Positions 24,197-32,716 are shown, numbered from the stretch's first letter. The stretch: 37,558 nucleotides of DNA from Hespellia sp. (GCA_028693555.1 JAQUVD010000036.1:1-37558); one strand, 5' to 3'. Numbers and translations: made by a program. Notes: generated from the letters alone by a model not told the origin.

Positions 24197-24586
24197 TTGG
24201 CAGCATTAAAATATAGTAGACAACGAGAATCCATCAAAACTTATTTATCAAGTACGGTAGAGCATCCAACCGCGGATACGGTTTATCTCCATGTAAAAGA
24301 GGAATTTCCAAACATCAGCCTTGGCACTGTTTATCGCAACTTGAATTTACTATCAGATATCGGAGAAGCAGTTAAGATCAATACTCCGGACGGCGGGTGC
24401 AGATTTGATGGAAACGTAATGCCACACAATCATTTCTTTTGTAAGAAATGCGGAAGCATGATTGATTTGGAAATGGATGACATTGACCATGTCAATGAGA
24501 TTGCCGGCAAGAATTTTGACGGAATTATCGAATCACATTCCATCTTGTTCTATGGAATCTGTGGTAATTGTATTACAAAGAACTGA
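24197..24586 (+). CDS. perR: Fur-family peroxide sensor PerR
   Basis: A 129-residue Fur-family repressor starting at a TTG codon, supported by AAAGGAGG 7 bases upstream; the preceding open stretch from 24116 covers the promoter and operator and is not coding. The winged helix (ADTVYLHVKEEFPNISLGTV) is followed by a dimerisation domain. Four Cys (82, 85, 122, 125) form the structural zinc site. The regulatory iron site has the PerR set His23, Asp71, His77, His79 and Asp90, the last being Asp rather than the Glu of Fur. Peroxide oxidises a ligand His and releases repression. Three rubrerythrin genes lie immediately downstream and are the evident regulon. Confidence 0.9.
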   Translation: MAALKYSRQRESIKTYLSSTVEHPTADTVYLHVKEEFPNISLGTVYRNLNLLSDIGEAVKINTPDGGCRFDGNVMPHNHFFCKKCGSMIDLEMDDIDHVNEIAGKNFDGIIESHSILFYGICGNCITKN

Positions 24587-24696
24587 TAATGTTAAATGTT
24601 TATGAAATATGTTTCTAACACATGGTTATTTCTATAGCTTTGGTGTTAAAATAAAACTATTAAAAAAAATTATAATAAGAAAAGGAGAAATTAATT

Positions 24697-25239
24697 ATGA
24701 GTAAATGGGTATGTAATGTATGTGGTTATGTTCACGAGGGAGATTCAGCACCAGAGGTATGTCCAATCTGTAAGGCTCCTGCAGACAAGTTCACAGAGCA
24801 GTCTGGAGAGAAAACCTGGGCTGCTGAGCATGTTGTAGGTGTTGCAAAGGGTGTCAGCGAAGATATTGCAGCAGACCTCAGAGCAAACTTTGAAGGTGAA
24901 TGTTCAGAAGTTGGTATGTACCTTGCAATGGCAAGAGTTGCACATAGAGAAGGCTATCCAGAAATCGGTCTTTACTGGGAAAAAGCTGCTTACGAAGAAG
25001 CAGAACATGCTGCTAAATTTGCTGAATTATTAGGCGAAGTTGTAACAGACAGCACAAAGAAAAATCTCGAGATGAGAGTTGATGCAGAAAACGGTGCAAC
25101 AGCAGGTAAATTTGACCTTGCAAAACGTGCAAAAGCAGCTAACTTAGATGCAATCCACGACACAGTACATGAAATGGCAAGAGACGAAGCTCGCCACGGA
25201 AAAGCATTCGAAGGATTATTAAAAAGATACTTTGGTTAA
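24697..25239 (+). CDS. Reverse rubrerythrin, copy 1
   Basis: A 180-residue protein with an N-terminal rubredoxin domain (Cys6, Cys9, Cys22, Cys25 in CNVCGY and VCPICK) followed by a ferritin-like di-iron four-helix domain ([32 protein letters not shown]). This domain order is the reverse of classical rubrerythrin. Reverse rubrerythrins of Clostridium acetobutylicum reduce peroxide and oxygen with NADH-derived electrons and are PerR-controlled tandem duplicates. AAAAGGAGA precedes the ATG. No convincing own promoter was found in the 110 bases after perR; AACTATTA and TTATAATAAG lie there and could be operator halves. It differs from copy 2 at only three residues (Trp4, Ala58 region and Lys near the C-terminus). 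Confidence 0.94.
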   Translation: MSKWVCNVCGYVHEGDSAPEVCPICKAPADKFTEQSGEKTWAAEHVVGVAKGVSEDIAADLRANFEGECSEVGMYLAMARVAHREGYPEIGLYWEKAAYEEAEHAAKFAELLGEVVTDSTKKNLEMRVDAENGATAGKFDLAKRAKAANLDAIHDTVHEMARDEARHGKAFEGLLKRYFG

Positions 25240-25243
25240 GCTA

Positions 25244-25373
25244 CAAACCATGCAATAAAGAAAAAGGATATCCGCCGTGGGAGCTTGCTCACTAAGGTGG
25301 ATATTCTTTTTCTTTATTATACGGCGCCAGCCGTCCATGAATAGACCACGGGTCTATGAATGGGCATGGTTTG
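25244..25373 (+). repeat. Structured 130-nt element, full copy (closed three-arm fold)
   Basis: Every part pairs. Outer stem CAAACCATGC (25244-25253) with GCATGGTTTG (25364-25373). Arm 1: a 20-base strand at 25254-25273 with 25299-25318, one G-T pair, and a further GCC/GGT step; its apex is GTGGGAGC-TTGC-TCACTAA. Arm 2: ACGGC-GCCA-GCCGT (25321-25334). Arm 3: CCAT-GA-ATAGACC with GGTCTAT-GA-ATGG (25335-25363), an internal loop of two facing GA steps. Only two bases at the junction are unpaired. The T-rich right side of arm 1 could also terminate the copy 1 transcript. Confidence 0.75.
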
Positions 25374-25387
25374 TTTCCTAAATCATT

Positions 25388-25496
25388 CGGCACTCACTGC
25401 CGTGGGAGCTCGCTCACTAAGGCAGGTACTTTTTCTTTATTATACGGCGCCAGCCGTCCATGAATAGACCGCAGGTCTATGAATGGGCATGGTTTG
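25388..25496 (+). repeat. Structured element, second partial copy
   Basis: Repeats the 3' part of the first element 123 bases further on: ACGGC-GCCA-GCCGT at 25444-25457, CCATGAATAGACC with GGTCTATGAATGG at 25458-25486 (loop GCA instead of ACG), and GCATGGTTTG at 25487-25496. The arm 1 apex is retained with a different, compensated base stem, CTGCC (25397-25401) with GGCAG (25421-25425). It lacks its own left outer strand; the one at 25244 could pair with either right strand. Confidence 0.75.
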
Positions 25497-25523
25497 TTTT
25501 CCAAAATATAATTACATTTCCTA

Positions 25524-25552
25524 TTGACATTCCAGTTTCTATCTGTTATATT
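25524..25552 (+). promoter_or_regulatory. Promoter of reverse rubrerythrin copy 2
   Basis: TTGACA (25524-25529), 17-base spacer, TATATT (25547-25552), the same architecture as the perR promoter. Confidence 0.8.
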
Positions 25553-25565
25553 AATATCAGTAACA

Positions 25566-25580
25566 ATTACTATTATTAAT
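25566..25580. promoter_or_regulatory. Candidate PerR operator before reverse rubrerythrin copy 2
   Basis: ATTACTATTATTAAT, an imperfect palindrome just downstream of the expected transcription start, sharing ACTATTATT with the perR site. The preceding CAGTAAC also matches CAGTAAC before the perR palindrome. Confidence 0.5.
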
Positions 25581-25616
25581 TAAACAAAATAAAACAAAGA
25601 AAAAGGAGAAACAATT

Positions 25617-26159
25617 ATGAGTAAATTTGTATGTAATGTATGTGGTTATGTTCACGAGGGAGATTCAGCACCGGAGGTATGTCCAATCTGTAAAGCACCG
25701 GCAGACAAGTTCACAGAGCAGTCCGGAGAAAAGACTTGGGCTGCTGAGCACGTTGTAGGTGTTGCAAAAGGTGTTAGCGAAGATATCTTAGCTGATCTTC
25801 GAGCAAACTTTGAAGGAGAATGTTCAGAAGTAGGTATGTACCTTGCAATGGCAAGAGTTGCACATAGAGAAGGTTATCCGGAGATCGGTCTTTACTGGGA
25901 AAAAGCTGCTTACGAAGAAGCAGAACATGCTGCTAAATTTGCTGAGTTACTCGGCGAAGTTGTAACAGACAGCACAAAGAAAAATCTTGAGATGCGAGTG
26001 GATGCAGAAAACGGCGCAACAGCAGGTAAATTTGACCTTGCCAAACGCGCAAAAGCAGCTAACTTAGATGCAATCCACGATACAGTACACGAGATGGCAA
26101 GAGACGAAGCTCGCCACGGAAAAGCATTTGAAGGATTATTAGCAAGATACTTTGGCTAA
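25617..26159 (+). CDS. Reverse rubrerythrin, copy 2
   Basis: A 180-residue protein identical to copy 1 except at three residues (Phe4, Leu in DILADL, Ala in LLARYFG). The same rubredoxin Cys4 site (Cys6, 9, 22, 25) and di-iron motifs are present. DNA differences are scattered and mostly at third codon positions, so the duplication is not brand new and the protein is under strong purifying selection or gene conversion. Unlike copy 1 it has its own perfect -35 with TATATT and a PerR-like palindrome; AAAAAGGAGA precedes the ATG. Expected role is NADH-dependent peroxide/oxygen reduction with electron donors encoded elsewhere. Confidence 0.94.
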   Translation: MSKFVCNVCGYVHEGDSAPEVCPICKAPADKFTEQSGEKTWAAEHVVGVAKGVSEDILADLRANFEGECSEVGMYLAMARVAHREGYPEIGLYWEKAAYEEAEHAAKFAELLGEVVTDSTKKNLEMRVDAENGATAGKFDLAKRAKAANLDAIHDTVHEMARDEARHGKAFEGLLARYFG

Positions 26160-26174
26160 ACCACAAAAGATACA

Positions 26175-26204
26175 TTGACTTTCCGTCAGTGAGGAACGTA
26201 TAAT
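26175..26204 (+). promoter_or_regulatory. Promoter of the classical rubrerythrin gene
   Basis: TTGACT (26175-26180), 18-base spacer, TATAAT (26199-26204), followed by CAGTAATTACAATATAA, which again resembles the CAGTAAC-type operators of this cluster. Confidence 0.7.
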
Positions 26205-26245
26205 AAAAACAGACACAGTAATTACAATATAAGGAGGATTTTGAT

Positions 26246-26782
26246 ATGTCAAAATATGCAGGAACTAGAACAGAACAGAACTTAATGGATGCATTTGCAG
26301 GTGAGTCTCAGGCACGCAACAAGTATACATACTATGCTTCAGCTGCCAAAAAAGCAGGTTATGAACAGCTTGCCGCTTTATATTTAGAGACTGCTGATCA
26401 GGAAAAAGAGCACGCAAAGATGTGGTTTAAAGAATTCCACGGAATTGGTGATCTTGAGACGAACTTATCAGACGCTGCTGCCGGTGAGAAATTCGAATGG
26501 ACTGATATGTATGCACGCATGGCTAGAGAAGCGGATGAAGACGGTTTCCCAGAGCTCGCTGAAAAGTTCCACGGTGTTGCAGGTGTTGAAGCCTCTCATG
26601 AGAGACGCTACAACAAATTATTAGAATCTTACAAAGCAGATAAGACATTCAAGGATGATGCACCTCTTGGATGGAAATGTAGAAACTGTGGATACGTTCA
26701 CGAAGCAAATGAAGCCCCTGAAGTATGTCCGGTATGTGCACATCCAAAAGCATACTTTGAAAGAAAAGTTGAGAATTACTAA
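26246..26782 (+). CDS. rbr: Rubrerythrin (classical domain order)
   Basis: A 178-residue protein with an N-terminal di-iron four-helix domain (Glu20 in FAGESQARNKY, Glu53/His56 in DQEKEHAKMW, Glu115/His118 in VEASHERRY) and a C-terminal rubredoxin domain (Cys145, Cys148, Cys161, Cys164). It reduces hydrogen peroxide in the cytoplasm of anaerobes, taking electrons through its rubredoxin-type iron. AAGGAGG precedes the ATG. It is the third iron peroxidase gene after perR and has its own promoter and a strong terminator. Confidence 0.95.
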   Translation: MSKYAGTRTEQNLMDAFAGESQARNKYTYYASAAKKAGYEQLAALYLETADQEKEHAKMWFKEFHGIGDLETNLSDAAAGEKFEWTDMYARMAREADEDGFPELAEKFHGVAGVEASHERRYNKLLESYKADKTFKDDAPLGWKCRNCGYVHEANEAPEVCPVCAHPKAYFERKVENY

Positions 26783-26792
26783 ACGACAGATG

Positions 26793-26817
26793 AGAGCCTG
26801 CGCAATGCGCAGGCTCT
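26793..26817 (+). terminator. Terminator after rubrerythrin
   Basis: AGAGCCTGCGC and its complement form an 11-bp GC-rich stem around loop AAT, followed by TCTATTTTATT. Confidence 0.85.
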
Positions 26818-26829
26818 TCTATTTTATTC

Positions 26830-28329
26830 TTACCGCCGGTACTCCTGATGCTTTTTCATCCATTTCTGTGCAGCCACAGTCGCCCGAATCCGGGAATAAT
26901 TCGCCTTTCGGAAGTAAGTTCCTTCATTCCGAATCTCAATTTGCGAAAAATAATCATACATCAAATATCCAATATCCGCACTGATTTCTTTCGTATATTC
27001 ATCATGTACCTCTCTCGGATCAATCTGTGCGACCTCCACAGCTGCGTCCTGAGATAAACACTGCATCATATAATTCACATCGTTGCTTGTCATGCTCTTG
27101 GTATGCTGTACATCATATGCAGCAATCCATGCATCGGGTCTTGATAATGACAGCGCAATATACATACACGCAACCACCCCCACAATGAATTTGAACAGTG
27201 GAAATCTACTCTTGTACATACTCACAATCACACCCGTCATAATCATGACCAGCACAACCAAAAACCACAAAACCAGCACACGAAGAAAGGTCAGATGATA
27301 TTCTCCCACATATAACAGCATGCGGTAGACCGCCGAGATCATCATGAGAAATGTGCACCCACAAATCATTGTCAGAAGAATCTTAAGCACAAGATTATTG
27401 TCAAACACATACATGCAGACCATAACCAAAATAAAATTAATGATTCCAACAAATAGCAACTGGTAAAAACCTGTCTGTGCATATTTTGCATAAGTCACAC
27501 CATCCGGAAGCCCCCGCTGCATTCCTGCAAATACATAACACACCTGAATGAACACATAGATGCAGTAAATTACGGTTAACACCGCATTCAATGTAATTCC
27601 AATGACCGGACTGAATGTCTTTCTCTTCTTCTCCTGTGGCACCGGAAAATTATACTCTCCAAGCGCCGCAATGAATCCATAGCTCGTAATAATTCCAATC
27701 ACACATGTAACACACGCACCAACGACCGTCGGAATGTTGATATCCTTTAGAAGGTGATCGAACAGCTTCTCAAACATCATATCTGAACTGAGCAGAAGTG
27801 GAAGAATGATTACCAAAAGCAGCAGTGCAATCGCAAGTCCTACGATAATAGAAAAAATAGTCTTCTTTTTCTTGCTTTCACTCTCTGACAGGAACTTCGC
27901 CCCATGTATAAACGGAAGGATCAGATTCAAAACTGTTGTTCCGATCAAAATCAGTATCCGCTTCAGATACTGTGGGAAATTCCAGCTCGTATCCGTATAA
28001 AACTGCTGGATCATAAAAACTATGAATAATAGAACAATTCCAATCCAATTAAAAAGAAGGAGCGCAACATTCGTCGTCATCGCTGTCGAGATGCCAAGTA
28101 AGACCATTCCCACAAGATAAATCGGGGTCTTTTCAACCACCTTGTAATTCATCTTCTTCATGAACAAGATAGCGAATACAATCGTTGCAATCACATAGAT
28201 TGGAAATGTAATACCATATACATTCTGATACAGACAGAATGTAAAAATCACCCCGTATAAAAAACTAAGTCCTCCAAAATACGTATAATTTTCCCTCATC
28301 AATTTGATAATTGGTTTTTCCTGCTTCAT
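26830..28329 (-). CDS. Multi-pass membrane protein, DUF4153/DUF4173-like
   Basis: A 499-residue integral membrane protein with about twelve hydrophobic helices, a conserved-looking YAKYAQTGFYQLLFVGIIN segment in the second half and a soluble C-terminal tail of about 100 residues (SRPDAWIAAYDVQHTKSMTS onward). The GFYQLLFV pattern is typical of the uncharacterised DUF4153/DUF4173 membrane families; which one applies cannot be settled by eye. It is the last gene of an operon with an XRE regulator and a DUF2975 membrane protein and starts 2 bases after the regulator's stop. Function unknown. Confidence 0.8.
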   Translation of the reverse strand: MKQEKPIIKLMRENYTYFGGLSFLYGVIFTFCLYQNVYGITFPIYVIATIVFAILFMKKMNYKVVEKTPIYLVGMVLLGISTAMTTNVALLLFNWIGIVLLFIVFMIQQFYTDTSWNFPQYLKRILILIGTTVLNLILPFIHGAKFLSESESKKKKTIFSIIVGLAIALLLLVIILPLLLSSDMMFEKLFDHLLKDINIPTVVGACVTCVIGIITSYGFIAALGEYNFPVPQEKKRKTFSPVIGITLNAVLTVIYCIYVFIQVCYVFAGMQRGLPDGVTYAKYAQTGFYQLLFVGIINFILVMVCMYVFDNNLVLKILLTMICGCTFLMMISAVYRMLLYVGEYHLTFLRVLVLWFLVVLVMIMTGVIVSMYKSRFPLFKFIVGVVACMYIALSLSRPDAWIAAYDVQHTKSMTSNDVNYMMQCLSQDAAVEVAQIDPREVHDEYTKEISADIGYLMYDYFSQIEIRNEGTYFRKANYSRIRATVAAQKWMKKHQEYRR

Positions 28330-28331
28330 CG

Positions 28332-28538
28332 CTACTCCTCCTCATAGGAAATAATATCACCGGGCTGACAGTCTAACGCTTTACAGATTGCTTCCAGTGT
28401 GGAAAACCGTACTGCCTTTGCCTTATTATTTTTCAGAATGGAAAGGTTTGCCATTGTGATATCGACTTCCTTTGACAATTCTGTTAACCCCATTTTCCTC
28501 TGTGCCATTACGACATCAAGATTAATCACAATTCCCAT
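28332..28538 (-). CDS. Small XRE-family regulator (YozG-like)
   Basis: A 68-residue protein consisting of one Cro/CI-type helix-turn-helix: INLDVVMAQRKMGLTELSKE, then ITMANLSILKNNKAKAVRFS and LEAICKALDCQPGDII. Proteins of this size and form usually sit beside DUF2975 membrane proteins, as here (11 bases after that gene's stop), and are thought to control the pair. AGGAGGTG precedes the ATG. It probably regulates its own operon. Confidence 0.9.
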   Translation of the reverse strand: MGIVINLDVVMAQRKMGLTELSKEVDITMANLSILKNNKAKAVRFSTLEAICKALDCQPGDIISYEEE

Positions 28539-28549
28539 ATGGCACCTCC

Positions 28550-29002
28550 TTAGATTGTCAAATCATTTTCTTCTTTGTAACGAACTGCCTGCGCAAAAAC
28601 CCGTGCCAGAACACCACTGAATAATGCTGCAATAAAAAACACAATAATGATAACTGCCGTTGCCGGTGTCGGAACTACAAATACCTTTATCACAAACATT
28701 ACGGAAATGCAGATACTAAATCCACCCATGCGATCTAGACTGGTCACATTTCGTTGTACAAAGCAATTTTCCTCAACTACCGTCTTCATCATGCTACGCA
28801 GCTCATACAAAATAAGCATTCCGAAAAGTGCCGCTGCCCCTAAGATCCACATCATTGCCACAAAATGTACTTCAATCTCTGCTGAATAATATTTCCCGGC
28901 AAGATGCATGGTGAGCGGCAGCGTGATAATCGTAATAATTCCAAGCACTAACATGATATCTAAAATCACCTTCGTAATTCTAATTATATTGAATTTCTTC
29001 AT
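28550..29002 (-). CDS. DUF2975 family membrane protein
   Basis: A 150-residue protein with four hydrophobic helices (about 12-32, 45-66, 94-112, 116-135) and a cytoplasmic loop ELRSMMKTVVEENCFVQRN, in line with DUF2975. Its pairing with a small XRE protein is characteristic of this family. First gene of the operon, with TTGAAT-17-TACGAT upstream and AAGGAGG before the ATG. No biochemical role is known; a membrane-stress or growth-phase switch has been a common guess for such pairs but nothing here shows it. Confidence 0.87.
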   Translation of the reverse strand: MKKFNIIRITKVILDIMLVLGIITIITLPLTMHLAGKYYSAEIEVHFVAMMWILGAAALFGMLILYELRSMMKTVVEENCFVQRNVTSLDRMGGFSICISVMFVIKVFVVPTPATAVIIIVFFIAALFSGVLARVFAQAVRYKEENDLTI

Positions 29003-29038
29003 CCTCTACGCCTCCTTATTTTATGTTTTCTTTTTTGT

Positions 29039-29067
29039 ATCGTATCACAACTTTTCTTGAAATTCAA
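29039..29067 (-). promoter_or_regulatory. Promoter of the DUF2975 operon
   Basis: Reverse strand TTGAAT (29067-29062), 17-base spacer, TACGAT (29044-29039). Confidence 0.6.
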
Positions 29068-29125
29068 TATATTTTTATTGTTTTTCGATAAAACAGTGCA
29101 AAAAAAGAGAGGAAAAGAGAGGAGT

Positions 29126-30145
29126 TCATCGTTCCACCACAGGAAATCCAATCTTCATCTCAAATCCTTCCCCATACACCGATTCCGCCTCCAGCGAAAT
29201 ATGAAGGTCTTCGGCAATCACTCCGGCGAGATACAGCCCCATTCCTGTCGCTTTTCTTCTCCCGTCCTCAGAATCTCCGGTAAATCCTTTTTCAAAAATA
29301 TACGGCAGGTCACACGCATGCACGCCGATTCCGTTATCACAGACAGACAGGATCTTACTTTTTTTATCCTCTGCTACATCGATGTTTATCTCTGCCTCTT
29401 TTTCACCGTCACTATATTTGATGGCATTACTGATAATCTGGCTGAACAAAAAGCCCAGCCCTCTCTTATCGCTGTAGACGAACGTATCGAGTGCCTGACA
29501 TGTGGCTACAATGTTTTTCTCCTCCAACAGTGGTCTGTAATCTTCCAGCACCTCTTTCATACATAATTCCAGATTCACCGGTTCAAACAGATAATCCTTT
29601 TTCACGCCCCGAAGTCTCGCATAGAACAGCATCTGATTCACCGATTCCTGCATACGACTTCGAACGAAGTCCAGCTTATGCGCCACATTTCCAGGAATCT
29701 CCTCCCTGCGGTTGTCGAGCAGAAGTGTCAGTAACGATAATGGAGTTTTCGTCTCATGTGCCCACATTTCCACGTATTCCTCGTACTCACATACGCGGGT
29801 GAGCATTTGCTCCGCTTCAGAAGCCCGGCTTCGAAGTGTCTGTCCAAGCTGGGAAATCATCTCCTGCTCCGCTTCACTTGAAATCTTTTTGAGTGTCTCT
29901 TCATAATATTCATCCGGCTGGTTTACGAAATTCAGAAATGCCGCTTCTTTTTTGCGGTCGTGGTAACAGACCACACAAAATACCGCTGTAAACAGGATCA
30001 GTGTTGTCAGGATAATCACCGCCAAAACAGCTCCAAATGCCTGCGCATCCGTAATCCACAGCAGCACGGCTGACAGTCCGTCTATGAAAAGCAGCAGTAA
30101 CAGCCAGACTGCATATCGCTTTATGATCTTCCTATTATGCTTCAT
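29126..30145 (-). CDS. BceS-type intramembrane-sensing histidine kinase
   Basis: A 339-residue kinase with two N-terminal helices (about 12-30 and 36-60) and almost no extracellular loop, the hallmark of kinases that sense through a partner transporter. The phosphorylated His130 is in MWAHETKTPLS; the ATPase domain has IISNAIKYS (N box), CDNGIGV and GMGLYL (G boxes). The ATG at 30145 follows GGAGGG by 8 bases; an in-frame GTG at 30154 lies on that site. It overlaps the regulator gene by 11 bases. Expected to respond to cell-wall-active peptides via the adjacent BceAB-type transporter. Confidence 0.92.
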   Translation of the reverse strand: MKHNRKIIKRYAVWLLLLLFIDGLSAVLLWITDAQAFGAVLAVIILTTLILFTAVFCVVCYHDRKKEAAFLNFVNQPDEYYEETLKKISSEAEQEMISQLGQTLRSRASEAEQMLTRVCEYEEYVEMWAHETKTPLSLLTLLLDNRREEIPGNVAHKLDFVRSRMQESVNQMLFYARLRGVKKDYLFEPVNLELCMKEVLEDYRPLLEEKNIVATCQALDTFVYSDKRGLGFLFSQIISNAIKYSDGEKEAEINIDVAEDKKSKILSVCDNGIGVHACDLPYIFEKGFTGDSEDGRRKATGMGLYLAGVIAEDLHISLEAESVYGEGFEMKIGFPVVER

Positions 30146-30821
30146 CGGGTCCACCCTCCATCATCAGCCGATATCCCGCGCCACGCACCGGGACAATTTT
30201 CTGATGCATCTGCAGATTCGTCATTGTCTTTTTGAGCCTTGTTAAATTCACCTGAAGCGCATTTTCATCTATAAATTCGGATGTGCCCCAAAGTGCATCA
30301 CACAGATCCTCCTTTGTGACCACCTTCTGTCCGCCAAGCAGGAACACTTCTAATAGCTTCCCCTGATTTTTCGGGAGTACGACCGATGCATCGTGGATAT
30401 ACAGCGTATAAGTCTGCCGGTCCAGAAGAAATCCTTCCCCCTCCAGCAGATTCGCACGCCCTTCATAACGTTTTAGTACATTTGCGATACGGGCAAGCAG
30501 CCGCTCTTTCCGGCAGGGCTTCGTCAGATACTCATCCGCCCCGATATCTAATGCATGCAGCTCATCCCGCATCTGATCTCGTGAGGTCAGAATCACCACG
30601 GGAATCGGACTTCTCTGCTTCACTTCCCGACAGATTTGAAAGCCACTGAGGTTCGGAAGGTTAATATCAAGCAGAATCAGGTTGGGAGACATCTCCAGCA
30701 GGTTCTTTGCCACATGCTCAAACAAATCGACTGCATGCACTTCATAGCCTGCCTTTTGAAGCAGATTTTCCAGCTCTTCCCGCATGAAAACCTCATCCTC
30801 CACAACCACGATACGCTTCAT
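30135..30821 (-). CDS. BceR-type response regulator (OmpR family)
   Basis: A 228-residue regulator. Receiver domain with E8/D9, phosphoacceptor Asp52 (LLDINLP), Thr in ILTSRDQ and Lys in LTKPC. Winged-helix output domain from about residue 130 with TKEDLCDALWGTSEFIDENA and VNLTRLKKTM recognition region. It begins 2 bases after the permease stop codon and overlaps the kinase gene, so transporter and two-component system form one operon. Likely target: its own transporter promoter and other bacitracin/lantibiotic-defence genes. Confidence 0.93.
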   Translation of the reverse strand: MKRIVVVEDEVFMREELENLLQKAGYEVHAVDLFEHVAKNLLEMSPNLILLDINLPNLSGFQICREVKQRSPIPVVILTSRDQMRDELHALDIGADEYLTKPCRKERLLARIANVLKRYEGRANLLEGEGFLLDRQTYTLYIHDASVVLPKNQGKLLEVFLLGGQKVVTKEDLCDALWGTSEFIDENALQVNLTRLKKTMTNLQMHQKIVPVRGAGYRLMMEGGPDEA

Positions 30822-30823
30822 TT

Positions 30824-32716
30824 TTATTCCTCCCGCTCCGGCACCATCAGTTTTAAAATATTACGGTTACTCGCTTTTTTCACAGCTTTTATATAGATAT
30901 ATTCTACCATGCCAAGCAGCAAAATCATAGCCAAGGAAACCAGCAGCATCGACGGAATACGCCCCTGCGTGCGTGGTGACAGCAGTCCGCTAAACAACGC
31001 GCGCACACCAAAGATACTGCTGATGACCGCGACAACTGTCGGAATGCCAAAATACCATCCGATCTGTCTTCCCGCCGAATCGCACATAGTCTGATAGGTT
31101 GCACCGAGCTGGATCAGCGTCTGGTACCGTTTTCCGGTTTTCTGCTGGCTCATCAAAAACTGAACCCCGATGACTGTATTTGCGATAATCAGGAAAATAA
31201 TTGCCAGATAAATCGTAATATAACTTGACGCAACCACATAAAATAACTGCCGCCCCATATTTTGCAGATAGCTTTCATAGACAAGCCCTGTCCTATCTAG
31301 CTTTTGATTCATTTCTGATATTGCATTCAGCAGACTTTTCCCTTTTATTTTATCCGGATTCAGAACTCCGTTTACATAACCGCTATATTCTCCACCCGTA
31401 AGCTCTTCGAAGACATCATCCGGCACAATCAGTGCAAAAGAAAGCGTGATGGAACGGTCTGTCACAATTCTTAAAGTCTGCACCTCATTTATCAGATGGT
31501 AAATAGCTCCGTCAATCCGGACTTCAGGATATTTTTTCAAAATGAGGTTCAAAATGTGATTTCTTTCATAGGAAGAAAACTCTGGGTCGATATAAACGGC
31601 GGCCTGCGCTTCCTTTAGTTCTATTGGCGGCTGTTTCGAAAGTACACAAATCTGGTTATACTCTGACAATGGAATCGCATAAGGTGCTGTCTCATAGCTG
31701 AAATTATTCAAAAGGACATCCCGCGCCTCTGACTCTGGCATTGCTCTTAATGCCTCCATAACACTCTCCATCTGAAATGTATTTTCATACTCGCCATCTT
31801 CTGTCCGTATAAGACCAACTCTTATATCCATTATTTCCGAAAACTGTGTCTCCAGATTATATTCCGACAACGTGCGGCTGACCTCTTCTGCGCTATGATC
31901 TATAAATGTATAGTCAAGCGTATGCTGCTCTGAGCCGCTGTGAGACTGCACCATTGCCACGCCTGCTGCAAAACAGCACAATGCTGCCAGCATCAGCAGC
32001 GAGCTGATTGCCAGTGTATTGAAACGATAAATCACCTGTTCCTCCAACTGCCGGAACGTAAATGTCTGCAGCGCCTTTCCTTTTTTTATATGACCGGCAA
32101 AAAAGAACAGCAGCGGCTTTTCCTTCTTTCCCACTTCCGGTGCTTCCACCAATAGGGTACCGATTTCCTGCCTTGCGATTTTGCCACTTAAAATCAAAAC
32201 TGCTGTCAGTTTAAGAAATAGAAAACCTGCCGCAGTCATAAATATAGCAGTCAGCGAAATCGAAAAACGATGGTCCGCGATTCCAAGCCCCACAAGCCGC
32301 GCCGTAATCAGACTGACCAGTTCTGATAAAAGAACGGCAATCGGAAGCCCAATCAAAAGTGCGGTTACGCTGCTGCGAAAGTCCTCTGCCAGCAGCATAA
32401 GAAATAATCGCGACCGCCTCATTCCCATCATTAGATATACACCAAATTCATGTCTGCGCCGTTCCATCTGGAATTTACTTGCAAAATAAATCAGAAAGAA
32501 CAAAATAATCAGAGTCAGACCATAAAACAGCGGTATCATCAGCAGTAGCTTGCCTACTGCATCACTTTCCATTTTGGTCAGAAAAATCATGACATCCTGA
32601 TGCGATAAGGATTGAATCATATAAAATGCAACAATGGATATCAACAGTGACGAAAAAAACAATCCGTTTTCTTTTCTATTTCTTTTGCTGTTACGTGACA
32701 CTAATTTAAAGAACAT
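30824..32716 (-). CDS. BceB-type ABC transporter permease (FtsX-like)
   Basis: A 630-residue membrane protein in BceB layout: N-terminal helix near 20-37, helix pairs at about 55-80 and 105-180, a large extracellular domain of about 230 residues (258-490) between two helices, and a C-terminal bundle of three helices (about 495-625). The extracellular domain is the peptide-sensing region in BceB proteins. The ATG at 32716 overlaps the ATPase gene by 11 bases; an in-frame GTG at 32728 lies within the ribosome site. With its ATPase it removes peptide antibiotics from lipid II-cycle targets and signals to the kinase. Confidence 0.92.
   Translation of the reverse strand: MFFKLVSRNSKRNRKENGLFFSSLLISIVAFYMIQSLSHQDVMIFLTKMESDAVGKLLLMIPLFYGLTLIILFFLIYFASKFQMERRRHEFGVYLMMGMRRSRLFLMLLAEDFRSSVTALLIGLPIAVLLSELVSLITARLVGLGIADHRFSISLTAIFMTAAGFLFLKLTAVLILSGKIARQEIGTLLVEAPEVGKKEKPLLFFFAGHIKKGKALQTFTFRQLEEQVIYRFNTLAISSLLMLAALCCFAAGVAMVQSHSGSEQHTLDYTFIDHSAEEVSRTLSEYNLETQFSEIMDIRVGLIRTEDGEYENTFQMESVMEALRAMPESEARDVLLNNFSYETAPYAIPLSEYNQICVLSKQPPIELKEAQAAVYIDPEFSSYERNHILNLILKKYPEVRIDGAIYHLINEVQTLRIVTDRSITLSFALIVPDDVFEELTGGEYSGYVNGVLNPDKIKGKSLLNAISEMNQKLDRTGLVYESYLQNMGRQLFYVVASSYITIYLAIIFLIIANTVIGVQFLMSQQKTGKRYQTLIQLGATYQTMCDSAGRQIGWYFGIPTVVAVISSIFGVRALFSGLLSPRTQGRIPSMLLVSLAMILLLGMVEYIYIKAVKKASNRNILKLMVPEREE

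Noticed and set aside
25244-25496. Possible CRISPR array or tRNA-like gene
   Set aside because: Only one and a half units with a 123-bp period, no short constant repeat with unique spacers, and no anticodon or acceptor CCA; the pairing pattern does not match a tRNA.
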